This document shows positions 12,147 through 20,529 of a DNA stretch of 64,000 nucleotides, piece by piece. The stretch is from assembly GCA_046046245.1 (NCBI GenBank), contig JBJOKE010000018.1, positions 111,768 to 175,767 on the forward strand, read 5' to 3'. The notes under the pieces are model-generated. The model saw nothing but the letters and a program-made list of their open reading frames with translations. It was not told where the DNA came from and did not search any database. The translations under genes were made by a program, and so were the position numbers. The number at the start of each line of letters is the position of its first letter. Position 1 is the first letter of the stretch. The DNA is from UBA4615 sp046046245 (lineage in GTDB: Bacteria; Pseudomonadota; Gammaproteobacteria; Burkholderiales; Burkholderiaceae_E).

Positions 12147-12968
12147 TCAGCCGGCCGCCGGCTTCGGGATCGAGGTCAGGCGCGGCCACACCAGCCGCTG
12201 TCGCTTCACCTCGCGGTTCCAGTCGAGGTTCGCCTGCTTGAGCGCCGGGTCGACGTAGCCGCGCCTGTGGTCCAGGTGCAGCCACACGAGACTGTGCCGA
12301 GCGCGCACGCCGCGCACGCCGGCATTGTTCATCCGGTAGCCGAAGTTCCGGTCCTCGCCGCCGTAGCCCATCGTCTCGTCGTAGCCGCCGACCTTCAGGA
12401 TGTCGGCCTTCCACGCGCCGGTATTCGCGCCGTTCAGCGAGTTGCGCGCGGTCAGCAGGTCGAGGGTCCGCGCGAGCGGGCGCGACCGCGTCAGCCGCCA
12501 GCGCGACAGCGCGATGCCCTGCGAGGCGAGCCAGCCGTGGTCGAACACCCGCTGCGAGACCACGTCGTCGTCGGTCATCCGCTCGCGGTGGAACGCCTCG
12601 GGGATCGACAGGTGGCTGCCGCCGGCGAGGAAGATCCCGGGGCGCGCGAGCCGCGCATAGGCGGCGAGGAGATCGCCCCGCGGCACGCAGTCGGCATCGG
12701 TGAACACGATGAAGTCGCCGGCCGCCTCGGCGAACGCGCGATTCATCATGATCGGCTTGCGGTAGCCGCGGTTTTCCTGCGTGATGTGCCGGATCGGCCA
12801 GGGCGCGAGCGCCCGGTGCTTGGCCACCGTGGCCGCGACCTCGTCGAAGTGCGAGTCCTCGGCGATCCAGAGCTCGACCGGCGCGAGCGTCTGGCAACGC
12901 AAGCCGAGCAGCGTGCGGTCGAGCGCCACCCAGTTGTTGTAGGCCGAGACGACGACGGTGATCTTCAT
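12147..12968 (-). CDS. Family 2 glycosyltransferase
   Basis: A 273-residue GT-A fold glycosyltransferase. It begins with the GT2 strand MKITVVVSAYNNWVALD, has the DXD-type metal and nucleotide motif FTDADCVPRG near residue 95, and a later GGEDRNFGYR segment matching the ED acceptor/base motif of GT2 and galactosyltransferase C-terminal regions. No TM segment is evident. It probably adds a sugar to lipopolysaccharide core or another surface glycan, judging from its convergent placement after msbA; the donor is unknown. The start at 12968 is the first residue of the conserved domain; the long frame upstream of it is not coding-like. Confidence 0.88.
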   Translation of the reverse strand: MKITVVVSAYNNWVALDRTLLGLRCQTLAPVELWIAEDSHFDEVAATVAKHRALAPWPIRHITQENRGYRKPIMMNRAFAEAAGDFIVFTDADCVPRGDLLAAYARLARPGIFLAGGSHLSIPEAFHRERMTDDDVVSQRVFDHGWLASQGIALSRWRLTRSRPLARTLDLLTARNSLNGANTGAWKADILKVGGYDETMGYGGEDRNFGYRMNNAGVRGVRARHSLVWLHLDHRRGYVDPALKQANLDWNREVKRQRLVWPRLTSIPKPAAG

Positions 12969-13118
12969 GGGCGCGGCGATGATAGCCGAGGCGCCGAGAT
13001 GCAACGGTTTGTTTCGACCGTCGTCGCAGGCGGTCGCCCCGCCGTTGGGCCGACAGGGGGCCCGCGCCCTCGACACAGGATGACGGGTGCCGCGCGTGCG
13101 GGACCGCAGGAGCGAACG

Positions 13119-13700
13119 ATGGGAATCCTCGAACGGGCGATCGCCGCGGCCGCGCTGGCGATGGTGGCCGGTACTGCGGCGGCGGAGGCGCCGGTCGTGC
13201 AGAAGCCGGCGCCGAACCGGTTCTACGGCACCGCGCGGCCGCCGGGCATGCCGGCGCCGTCGGGGCCACCGCCGGGGGCGATCTCGCCGCCGCCGTCGGT
13301 GGCGCCGCCGCCCGTGATCCGACCCGGCCCGGGCGCCGGGGCCTACCTGCCCCCCGGCGGCAGCATCTACGTGCCGCCGCCGGTGATCCGCCCGCCGGTC
13401 TACCACCCGCCGCGGCCGCACGTGGGCGTCGACGTGGTGATCGGCGCACCGTACTACCGGCCCTACTGGGGGCCGGGCTGGTACGACCCGTTCTGGCGGC
13501 CGTACCCGCCGGTGGTGGTGTCGCCGCCGGTCGTGGTGACGCCGCCGCCGCCCACCGTCTACATCGAGCGTCCCGCGGAGCCGGCCCAGCCGGCCGCCGG
13601 GTTCTGGTACTGGTGCGCCGAGTCGCAGGGCTGGTATCCCGAGGTCTCGGATTGCCCGCAGGGCTGGCAGGCGGTGCCGCCGCGCGCCGCCGCGCAATGA
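13119..13700 (+). CDS. Exported proline-rich protein with C-terminal WYWC module
   Basis: A 193-residue protein of unknown function. Residues 1-23 form a signal peptide (GILERAIAAAALAMVAGTAAAEA). The middle is Pro/Gly/Val/Tyr-rich low complexity with repeats such as PPPVIRP and VVVSPPVVVTPPPP. The last 30 residues are a compact Trp/Cys module with paired cysteines (WYWCAESQGWYP...DCPQGW) that recurs in betaproteobacterial surface proteins. The ATG at 13119 is favoured by a GGAG site 8 bp upstream and the clean signal peptide; an in-frame ATG at 13080 would add 13 residues. It is followed 13 bp later by a lipoprotein gene, so the two are likely co-expressed envelope proteins. Confidence 0.75.
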   Translation: MGILERAIAAAALAMVAGTAAAEAPVVQKPAPNRFYGTARPPGMPAPSGPPPGAISPPPSVAPPPVIRPGPGAGAYLPPGGSIYVPPPVIRPPVYHPPRPHVGVDVVIGAPYYRPYWGPGWYDPFWRPYPPVVVSPPVVVTPPPPTVYIERPAEPAQPAAGFWYWCAESQGWYPEVSDCPQGWQAVPPRAAAQ

Positions 13701-13713
13701 ATGGAGCCGCACG

Positions 13714-14385
13714 ATGAATCCCCTCGCCATCCCGTCCCGCCGCCGCGCGCTCGCGGCGACCGTGCTGCTCGCCGGCCTGGCCGGCTGCGCGGTGATCCCC
13801 GACGGTCCCAGCACCATGGCCCTGCCCGGCACGGGCCGCTCGTTCGCCCAGTTCCGGACCGATGACGACGCCTGCCGCCGCTTCGCGACCGAGCGGATCG
13901 GCGGCCAGTCGGCGCAGCGCGCCGCCAACGACACCATCGCCGGCGGCGCGGTCGCGGGCGCCGCGATCGGCGCGATCGCCGGCGCCGCGATCGGCGGCTC
14001 GCAGGGCGCGGGCGTCGGCGCGGGCACGGGGCTGATCGCCGGCTCGGCGATCGGCTCGAGTTCGGCCTACGGCTCGGCCGGCGCCACGCAGCGCCGTTAC
14101 GACCATGCCTACATCCAGTGCATGTACGCGAGCGGGCACAAGGTGCCGGTGGTCGAGGGCAGCTTCCGACCCGATGCGCCGCCCGCCGCGGCCGCGCGGC
14201 CGACGCAGCTGCCGCCCGGGGTGCCGCCGCCGCCCGCGGGCGCGCCGCCGGCGCCGCCACCGGGGGTGGGCGCTGCCGCGCCGTCGGGCGCCGTACCGCC
14301 GCGCGGCGCGCCGGCCGCGCCGGCCGCCGTGCCCGTGCCGCCGCCCGGCACGCCGCCGCCGCCGCCGCCGAGCTGGCGGTCCTGA
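13714..14385 (+). CDS. Glycine-zipper lipoprotein with proline-rich tail
   Basis: A 223-residue predicted lipoprotein. The signal peptide ends in the lipobox LAGC (about residues 21-24). Residues 75-115 are a glycine-zipper membrane-insertion segment (GGAVAGAAIGAIAGAAIGG and the following GAGVGAGTGLIAGSAIG). A short domain with paired cysteines (DDDACRRFA ... YIQCMYASGHKVP) surrounds it, and the last 75 residues are Pro/Ala-rich low complexity. The ribosome site GGAG precedes the ATG by about 10 bp. This is a common envelope-stress or outer-membrane protein type in Burkholderiales; no specific function can be assigned. Confidence 0.75.
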   Translation: MNPLAIPSRRRALAATVLLAGLAGCAVIPDGPSTMALPGTGRSFAQFRTDDDACRRFATERIGGQSAQRAANDTIAGGAVAGAAIGAIAGAAIGGSQGAGVGAGTGLIAGSAIGSSSAYGSAGATQRRYDHAYIQCMYASGHKVPVVEGSFRPDAPPAAAARPTQLPPGVPPPPAGAPPAPPPGVGAAAPSGAVPPRGAPAAPAAVPVPPPGTPPPPPPSWRS

Positions 14386-14484
14386 CGCGGCGCGGTCGGT
14401 TCCGCGGCCGCGGTGCGGCGCGCCGGGCCGCGCCGGACGATCGTGTAGGCTCCCGGCCGACGTCCTTCTCCGCCGGAGCCCCGC

Positions 14485-15066
14485 ATGCAGACCGACCGCT
14501 ACCCGCTGCCCGCGCTCGACGCGCTGCCCGACGACATCCGCACGAAGCTGCTCGAGGTCCAGGAGAAGGCCGGCTTCGTGCCGAACGTCTTCCTCAAGCT
14601 CGCCCGGCGGCCCGCGGAGTTCCGGGCGTTCGTCGGCTACCACGACGCGCTGATGCTGAAGGAGGGCGCGCTGACCAAGGGCGAGCGCGAGATGATCGTG
14701 GTCGCCACCAGCGGCGCGAACGACTGCCTCTACTGCGTCGTCGCGCACGGCGCGATCCTGCGGATCCACGAGAAGAATCCGCTGATCGCCGACCAGCTCG
14801 CGACCAACTGGCGCAAGGCGCCGCTCACCCCGCGCCAGCACGCGATGATCGCGTTCGCGATGAAGGTGGCGCTCGACTCGCGCGCGATCGACGACCACGA
14901 CTTCCGCGAGCTGCACGCCCACGGCTTCTCCGACGAGGATGCCTGGGACATCGCGTCGATCGCGGCGTTCTTCGCGATGTCGAACCGGCTTGCGAACGCC
15001 ACCGGGATGATGCCCAATCCCGAGTTCTACCTCATGGGGCGCGTGCCGCGCGAACGCAAGGCCTGA
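14485..15066 (+). CDS. Peroxidase-related carboxymuconolactone-decarboxylase-family protein
   Basis: A 193-residue AhpD-like protein. The redox CxxC with the following His is present as CLYCVVAHG (Cys81, Cys84, His88), preceded by KGEREMIVVATSGAND, the family signature. Helix-rich and cytosolic. AhpD relatives act as alkylhydroperoxidases or thiol reductants, and this longer subtype is known only as uncharacterised peroxidase-related enzymes. It stands alone between the glycine-zipper lipoprotein and an amidase, both in the same direction with spacers of 99 and 52 bp, so co-transcription is uncertain. Confidence 0.85.
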   Translation: MQTDRYPLPALDALPDDIRTKLLEVQEKAGFVPNVFLKLARRPAEFRAFVGYHDALMLKEGALTKGEREMIVVATSGANDCLYCVVAHGAILRIHEKNPLIADQLATNWRKAPLTPRQHAMIAFAMKVALDSRAIDDHDFRELHAHGFSDEDAWDIASIAAFFAMSNRLANATGMMPNPEFYLMGRVPRERKA

Positions 15067-15118
15067 CGGGCCCCGAGGCGCGCCCGCGCCCCCCGTCGAT
15101 CCGCCCACCGGAGCCGCC

Positions 15119-16573
15119 ATGCCCGTCGATCCCGTCCTCTCGCTGTCCGCCGCCGAGGCCGTCGCCGCGGTCCGCGCGGGCGCCGTCACCGCGCGCGCGC
15201 TGGTCCGCGCCGCGCTCGAGCGCGCGCGCGCCTGCGCCGACCTGAATGCGTTCGTCGTCGTCGACGAGGCCGGCGCGCTCGCGGCTGCCGACCGGATCGA
15301 CGCGGCCCGCGCCGCGGGCGAGGTGCTGCCGGCGCTCGCCGGCCTGCCGGTCGTCGTCAAGGACAACATCAACCTCGACGGCCTGCCCACCACCGGCGGC
15401 ACGCCCGCGCTGCGCGACGCACGGCCGTCGAACACCGCGCCCTCGGCGCGCAGGCTCGTCGAGGCCGGTGCGATCGTGCTCGGCAAGACCAACCTGCACG
15501 AGCTCGCGTTCGGCATCACCAGCACGAACCTCGCGCCCTTCGCCGGCCCCGTGCGCAATCCCTACGACCGCACGCGGATCCCGGGCGGCTCGTCGGGCGG
15601 CACCGCGGCGGCGATCGCCGCGCGCGTGGCGACCTGCGGTCTCGGCAGCGACACCGGAGGCTCGACGCGCGTGCCGGCGGCGCTCTGCGGCATCGCGGGG
15701 CTGCGGCCGTCGGTGGGCGACGGCGGCCCGCAGCGCCGCTATCACGACGACGGCGCGGTCGTGCCGATCAGCCGCACCCGGGACACCGTGGGGCCGATGG
15801 GCCGTACGGTCGCCGACGTCGCGTTGCTCGACGCGGTGATCACCGGCACGCCGGTCGCCGAACCGGTGCCGCTCGCGGGCCTGCGGCTCGGCGTGCCCGC
15901 GCAATGCTGGTCGGGCCTCGAGGCCCGTGTCGCGCGGGCCGCGGCCGCCGCGCGCGCGCGGCTCGAGGCGGCGGGCGCGGTGCTCGTCGACCTGTCGATC
16001 CCCGATCTCTTCCCGATGGACGAGCGGGTGTCCTTCGTGGTCGCGCTGCACGAGCCGCGCGAGGACATCCCCGCCTACCTCGCGGCGAGCGGGCTCGCCG
16101 AGACCGTCACGCTCGAATCGATCGCGGCCGCGGTCGCGAGCCCGGACGTTCGCGGCGCGTTCGACGCGATCCTCGCCGACGCGTTCGGCGCGCAGTACCC
16201 GGAGGCGATGCGGGTGCACCGGCCCGCGCTGCAGGCGCTCTACGCGCGGACCTTCGCCGACCATCGACTCGACGCCCTGCTGTTCCCGACGACGATGCTG
16301 GCCGCCGTCGAGATCGACGAGGTCCGCGGCTCGGGCACGACCACGATCGACGGCGGCATCGAGGTCGACACCTTCGGCAGCTTCATCCGCAACACCGGCC
16401 CCGCGAGCAACGCGGGCCTGCCGGGGCTGTCGATGCCGGCAGGCCTCGTCGACGGCGGCCTGCCGTGGGGGCTGGAGATCGACGGGCCGCTCGGCAGCGA
16501 CCGCAGGCTGCTCGGCATCGGCCTGTCGATCGAGGCGGCGCTCGGACCGGTGCCGGCGCCGCCGGGCGCCTGA
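15119..16573 (+). CDS. Amidase-signature hydrolase, indoleacetamide-hydrolase-like
   Basis: A 484-residue amidase-signature enzyme. The Ser-cisSer-Lys triad is complete: Lys81 (VVVKDNINLDG), the cis-Ser in GGSSGGT (about residue 158) and the nucleophile Ser182 in DTGGSTR. The signature region and the ASNAGLPGLSMPAG segment resemble indole-3-acetamide hydrolases (IaaH), which release indole-3-acetate, but substrate range in this family is broad and aryl- or acyl-amides are possible. No signal peptide is seen. No indoleacetamide-forming monooxygenase (IaaM) is nearby, so an auxin role is only a possibility. It converges with the methyltransferase gene (33-bp gap). Confidence 0.82.
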   Translation: MPVDPVLSLSAAEAVAAVRAGAVTARALVRAALERARACADLNAFVVVDEAGALAAADRIDAARAAGEVLPALAGLPVVVKDNINLDGLPTTGGTPALRDARPSNTAPSARRLVEAGAIVLGKTNLHELAFGITSTNLAPFAGPVRNPYDRTRIPGGSSGGTAAAIAARVATCGLGSDTGGSTRVPAALCGIAGLRPSVGDGGPQRRYHDDGAVVPISRTRDTVGPMGRTVADVALLDAVITGTPVAEPVPLAGLRLGVPAQCWSGLEARVARAAAAARARLEAAGAVLVDLSIPDLFPMDERVSFVVALHEPREDIPAYLAASGLAETVTLESIAAAVASPDVRGAFDAILADAFGAQYPEAMRVHRPALQALYARTFADHRLDALLFPTTMLAAVEIDEVRGSGTTTIDGGIEVDTFGSFIRNTGPASNAGLPGLSMPAGLVDGGLPWGLEIDGPLGSDRRLLGIGLSIEAALGPVPAPPGA

Positions 16574-16606
16574 GGGCGCCTCGCCCCGCCCGGGACCGTC
16601 AGCGCA

Positions 16607-17557
16607 TCACTCGCGCCCGCCGTCGACCGGCGGCGCGATGCCGGTGCGCTGCGCGGCGAAGCTGCCGGTGGCGCCGTCGGTGCCGCGGGTCGTGCCCTCG
16701 ATCTTCTCGCCGGCCACGCGGCCGTCGTAGCTGCGCAGCGCGCCGCGGTCGTCCATCATGTCGAAGCTCAGCCGGTCGCCGGTCAGGCGGACGTTGCGCA
16801 GCCGCGATTCCATCGTCGGCATCCGCACGGTGCCGGTCACCTGCTGGAAGACCTGGGTGAACTGAAGGTTCACCTCGCCGGAGCCGCGTGCGTCGCTGGT
16901 GGTCAGCTTCCAGCCGCCGCCCACCGCGGCCGGCACGATCCACAGGTAGCCGGGGCGACCGTCGACGGTCGAGCTGTCGTCGGCCTCCCACGAGCCCATC
17001 GTGAACTGGTGCGTGACCAGGCGCGTGCCGGGCTTCATCTTCAGCAGCGTGGGCCGCAGCTTCAGGTTCAGGCCGGGCAGCAGGTACATCGTGACGACGG
17101 TCGCGGCCGAGTAGTCGAACGCGAAGATGTCGCCCTGCTCGAAGCGCGCGAGGTTCGCGACGCCGGCCTTCTCGGCGTTGCGGCGCGCGAGGCCGACCAT
17201 CTCCGGGTTGAACTCGACGCCGAGCGCGCGCGCCTTGAAGTCGCGCGCGGCGGCGATGACGATCTTGCCGTCGCCCGAGCCCAGGTCCACGACGAAGTCG
17301 TTCGGCGTGACCTGCGCCATCGTCAGCATCCGGTTCACGAGCGCGTCGGGGGTCGGCACCCAGATCACGTCCTTGCCCTGCTGGCCGACCTGCGGCGTGA
17401 AGGTCGCCGAGCCGCCGTTCTGCTGGGCGCGCGCGAACGCGGGCAGCGCGAGCGCGGGCGCGACGGCAGCGGCGCGCAGCAGCGAGCGGCGGGTCGGTCG
17501 CGTCGGCGATGCGTCGGCGACGCGGATCGGGGCGGGGGACGTCGGCAGCGTATCCAT
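16607..17557 (-). CDS. Exported (Tat) class I SAM-dependent methyltransferase
   Basis: A 316-residue protein with an N-terminal Tat-type signal: twin Arg at 23-24 (PTRRSLLRAA), a hydrophobic Ala-rich stretch, and an AxA-like site at FARA/Q (residue 44). It is followed by a Rossmann methyltransferase domain with motif I VVDLGSGDGKIVIAAA (about 89-104) and an acidic strand end VEFNPEMV. The C-terminal third looks beta-rich and has no recognised family. SAM-dependent enzymes are normally cytosolic, so the signal is unusual unless the leader is only an anchor. The substrate is unknown. Its start lies 35 bp downstream of the saccharopine-dehydrogenase-like gene, suggesting one transcript. Confidence 0.8.
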   Translation of the reverse strand: MDTLPTSPAPIRVADASPTRPTRRSLLRAAAVAPALALPAFARAQQNGGSATFTPQVGQQGKDVIWVPTPDALVNRMLTMAQVTPNDFVVDLGSGDGKIVIAAARDFKARALGVEFNPEMVGLARRNAEKAGVANLARFEQGDIFAFDYSAATVVTMYLLPGLNLKLRPTLLKMKPGTRLVTHQFTMGSWEADDSSTVDGRPGYLWIVPAAVGGGWKLTTSDARGSGEVNLQFTQVFQQVTGTVRMPTMESRLRNVRLTGDRLSFDMMDDRGALRSYDGRVAGEKIEGTTRGTDGATGSFAAQRTGIAPPVDGGRE

Positions 17558-17592
17558 CGTGGCGGGTCTCTCGTGGGTCGGTCCGGGGGGCG

Positions 17593-18975
17593 TCAGTATG
17601 CCCACGAACCCTCGTCCCCGGGCAGCGGTCGGATATCCATTCCGGCGTCGACGAGCCGGCGCGCATAGGGCGCGCCGAGCGCGGTCGCCGGGGTCAGCAC
17701 GCCGCCGGCCGAGGCGGGCAGCGCACCGGACCGGGCCGGCGCGTCCGCGTTCGTCGCGAGCGCGAGCGCGGCCTCGCAGACGAAGACCGTGGTCGCGCGG
17801 TTGCCGGGGTCGCCACGGCCGGCGACCCGCCCGCGCAGGATCGTGCCGCGCTCGCCGCGCGCCACGAGCTCGCAGCGGAACCGGCCCTCGTCCATCGCGC
17901 GCTCCGACGGGCCCTCGCCCGGCGCGGGCAGCAGCCGGCGTGCGAGCCCGCGGATCGACGGTGCCGCGAGCCCGACACGCGCCGCGCCGGCGCCCACCGC
18001 CATCGCCCCGCCCGCGGCGGCGGCCAGCGGCCCGCGGCCGAGCTTCAGCCATTCCTGGTAGGCGAAGCCCGGCGCGTAGGCCTCGTCTCCGGCGGCCGCG
18101 AGCAGCGCCGCGCTGCGTCGGACCACACGGGTGTTCACCGGCCCCATGAAGAACGGACCGATCCAGCCGCCGAAGTCGGCGTCGCGGCGCGGCCAGCGCG
18201 GATCGAGGTGGCGGTCGGCGTCCGCGGGCACCGCGTCCTGGGGCGACAGCAGGAAGGGCTCGTCGAATGCGTCCTCGTCGCCGGCGTCGAAGATGCCGAG
18301 CGCCGACGCGAGGGTGCCGCCGTTGACGCCGCCGCGCAGCGAGAAGCGCGCCTTCACCTCGACGCAGGCCTCGCCGTGCCCGTCGCGCAGCGCGTGCGCG
18401 ACCAGCCATGCGCCGAGGTCCGAGGGTACCGAATCGAAGCCGCAGCAGGGCACGATCCGCGTGCCGTCGGCCGCGGCGCGGGCATGGTGGCGGTCGATCA
18501 GGCGGCGCACCCACGGCGTCTCGCCGGTGATGTCGACGTAGTGGGTGCCGTGCGCGACGCACGCGTCGACGAGCGCGTCGCCGTGGCGCGCGAAGGGGCC
18601 GGCGGTGCTGAGCACGACGCGCGTGCGCGCGGCGAGCGCGTCCAGCGCAGGCGCGTCGTCCGCGTCCGCGACGACGATCGCGGCCTGCGCGGCGCCGGGG
18701 CCCGCCTGCTCGCGGACCCGCTCGAGCCGCTCGGCCGAGCGGCCGGCGAGCGCCCAGCGCAGCCCGTGCGCGTGTTCGGCGAAGTACGCGACCGTCTGCC
18801 GGCCGACGAAGCCGGTCGCACCGTAGAGGACCACGTCGAGCGCGCGCTGCCCGTCGCCGTGGCGTGCCGCGCGGGCCGCGCCGCTCGGGCGGGGTCCGCG
18901 GGTCTCGCCGATCGGACCGGCCGCGGCGTCGGTGATCATCGCGGTGAGGGCGGTCGTCCGAGGGCGGCGTGTCAT
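17593..18975 (-). CDS. Saccharopine-dehydrogenase-like NAD(P)-dependent reductase (trans-acting enoyl reductase type)
   Basis: A 460-residue Rossmann protein. The dinucleotide motif is LYGATGFVGRQTVAYFAEH (about residue 50), followed by STAGPFARHGDALVDACVAHGTHYVDITGE, a signature of the saccharopine dehydrogenase NADP-binding family that includes trans-acting enoyl reductases for lipid chains. GFDSVPSDLGAWLV is also conserved. The start at 18975 was chosen for the AAGGAG site about 8 bp upstream; the Met 12 codons later is an alternative. The natural substrate is not evident; membrane or unusual-lipid modification is plausible from family knowledge. It is 102 bp downstream of rng on the same strand. 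Confidence 0.8.
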   Translation of the reverse strand: MTRRPRTTALTAMITDAAAGPIGETRGPRPSGAARAARHGDGQRALDVVLYGATGFVGRQTVAYFAEHAHGLRWALAGRSAERLERVREQAGPGAAQAAIVVADADDAPALDALAARTRVVLSTAGPFARHGDALVDACVAHGTHYVDITGETPWVRRLIDRHHARAAADGTRIVPCCGFDSVPSDLGAWLVAHALRDGHGEACVEVKARFSLRGGVNGGTLASALGIFDAGDEDAFDEPFLLSPQDAVPADADRHLDPRWPRRDADFGGWIGPFFMGPVNTRVVRRSAALLAAAGDEAYAPGFAYQEWLKLGRGPLAAAAGGAMAVGAGAARVGLAAPSIRGLARRLLPAPGEGPSERAMDEGRFRCELVARGERGTILRGRVAGRGDPGNRATTVFVCEAALALATNADAPARSGALPASAGGVLTPATALGAPYARRLVDAGMDIRPLPGDEGSWAY

Positions 18976-19077
18976 CGTGGCGCTCCTTCCGGCCGATGGG
19001 CCGGCGTGCCGGGCGGCGGGCATCCGGTGGGGATCGGGCCGCGCAGGGCGACCCGCCGCGACGCCATCGCCGCGGGG

Positions 19078-20529
19078 CTACATCAGGATGATGTCGTACT
19101 GTTCCTGCGTGTAGAGCCCCTCGACCTGCAGCGAGATCGGCTTGCCGATCGTGTCGCCGAGCGCGGCGAGGTGCTGCGACTCCTCCTCCAGGAAGAGGTC
19201 GATCACCGCCTGCGACGCGAGGATGCGGAATTCCTTGGGATTGAACTGGCGGGCCTCGCGCTGGATCTCGCGCATGATCCCGTAGCAGACGGTGCGCGCC
19301 GTCTTCGTCTCGCCCTTGCCGCCGCAGGTCGCGCAGGGCTCGCACAGCACGTGCGCGAGCGACTCGCGGGTGCGCTTGCGGGTCATCTCGACGAGCCCGA
19401 GCGCGGTGAAGCCGTTCACCGAGGACTTCGTGCGATCGCGGGCGAGCGCGCGCCGCAGCTCGGCCAGCACCGCGTCGCGATGCTCGGCGCTGCCCATGTC
19501 GATGAAGTCGATGATGATGATGCCGCCGAGGTTGCGCACCCGCAGCTGGCGGGCGATCGCGTGCGCGGCCTCGAGGTTGGTGCGGAAGATCGTGTCGTCG
19601 AAGTTCCGGCCGCCGACGTAGCCGCCGGTGTTGACGTCGATCGTGGTCATCGCCTCGGTCTGGTCGATGATCAGGTAGCCGCCGGACTTCAGGTCCACGC
19701 GCCGCGCGAGCGCACGCTCGAGCTCCTCCTCGACGCCGTGCAGGTCGAACAGCGGCCGCTCGCCGCCGTAGCGGCGCAGCTTGCCGGCGAGCGCCGGCAT
19801 GTAGGTCCGCGCGAACTCCTGCAGCTCCTCGAGCGCGGCCGGCGAATCGACGACGACCCCGCCGGTCTGTTCGGTGGCCAGGTCGCGCAGCACGCGCTGG
19901 ATCAGGCTCAGCTCCTGGTAGAGCAGCACGGGCGCGGTGCGTGCCTTGCTGCCGTCGAGGATCTGCCGCCAGCGCTTCCTCAGGTATTCGATGTCGGCAC
20001 CGAGGGCGGCCTCGTCGGCGTCCTCGGCCATCGTGCGGATGATGAAGCCGCCCTTCTCGTCGGCGGGCATCAGCCGCTGGATCTTCTCGCGCAGCGCGGC
20101 GCGCTCGGCCTCGCTGCCGATGCGCTGCGAGACGCCGATGTGCGGGTCCTGCGGCAGGTAGACGAGCAGCCGTCCGGCGATGCTGACCTGCGTGGACAGC
20201 CGCGCGCCCTTGGTGCCGATCGGGTCCTTGATGACCTGCACCAGCAGCGGCTGGCTCTCGTAGAGCAGCTTCTCGATCGGCAGCGGGCGCTCCGAGCCGC
20301 GCGACTGCCAGAGGTCGGCGACGTGCAGGAAGGCCGCGCGGTCGAGGCCGATGTCGATGAAGGCGGACTGCATGCCGGGCAGCACGCGCGAGACCTTGCC
20401 GAGGTAGACGTTGCCGACCAGCCCGCGGGTGGCGACCCGCTCGAGGTGCAGCTCCTGCACGGCGCCCTGCTGGACGAGCGCCACGCGCGCCTCGAAGGGC
20501 GTGACGTTCACCAGGATGTCTTCGGTCAT
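19078..20529 (-). CDS. rng: Ribonuclease G
   Basis: A 483-residue RNase E/G-family endonuclease with the short RNase G layout. An N-terminal S1 domain begins about residue 35 (GLVGNVYLGKVSRVLPGMQS). The catalytic metal aspartates are in TTIDVNTGGYVG and IIIIDFIDMGS, and the Zn-link cysteines are in CEPCATCGGKG. It matures the 5' end of 16S rRNA and decays mRNA. There is no long C-terminal scaffold, which separates it from RNase E. It is the last gene of the leftward housekeeping operon, and its ATG overlaps the maf stop (ATGA). Confidence 0.95.
   Translation of the reverse strand: MTEDILVNVTPFEARVALVQQGAVQELHLERVATRGLVGNVYLGKVSRVLPGMQSAFIDIGLDRAAFLHVADLWQSRGSERPLPIEKLLYESQPLLVQVIKDPIGTKGARLSTQVSIAGRLLVYLPQDPHIGVSQRIGSEAERAALREKIQRLMPADEKGGFIIRTMAEDADEAALGADIEYLRKRWRQILDGSKARTAPVLLYQELSLIQRVLRDLATEQTGGVVVDSPAALEELQEFARTYMPALAGKLRRYGGERPLFDLHGVEEELERALARRVDLKSGGYLIIDQTEAMTTIDVNTGGYVGGRNFDDTIFRTNLEAAHAIARQLRVRNLGGIIIIDFIDMGSAEHRDAVLAELRRALARDRTKSSVNGFTALGLVEMTRKRTRESLAHVLCEPCATCGGKGETKTARTVCYGIMREIQREARQFNPKEFRILASQAVIDLFLEEESQHLAALGDTIGKPISLQVEGLYTQEQYDIILM

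Noticed and set aside
13180..14385. A collagen-like or adhesin repeat protein
   Set aside because: The proline- and glycine-rich stretches lack a regular repeat period; the two genes are better described as separate exported low-complexity proteins.
11653..15558. A 1301-residue minus-strand frame across msbA, the glycosyltransferase and exported-protein genes
   Set aside because: It reads through several real genes in wrong frames and has no recognisable domain.
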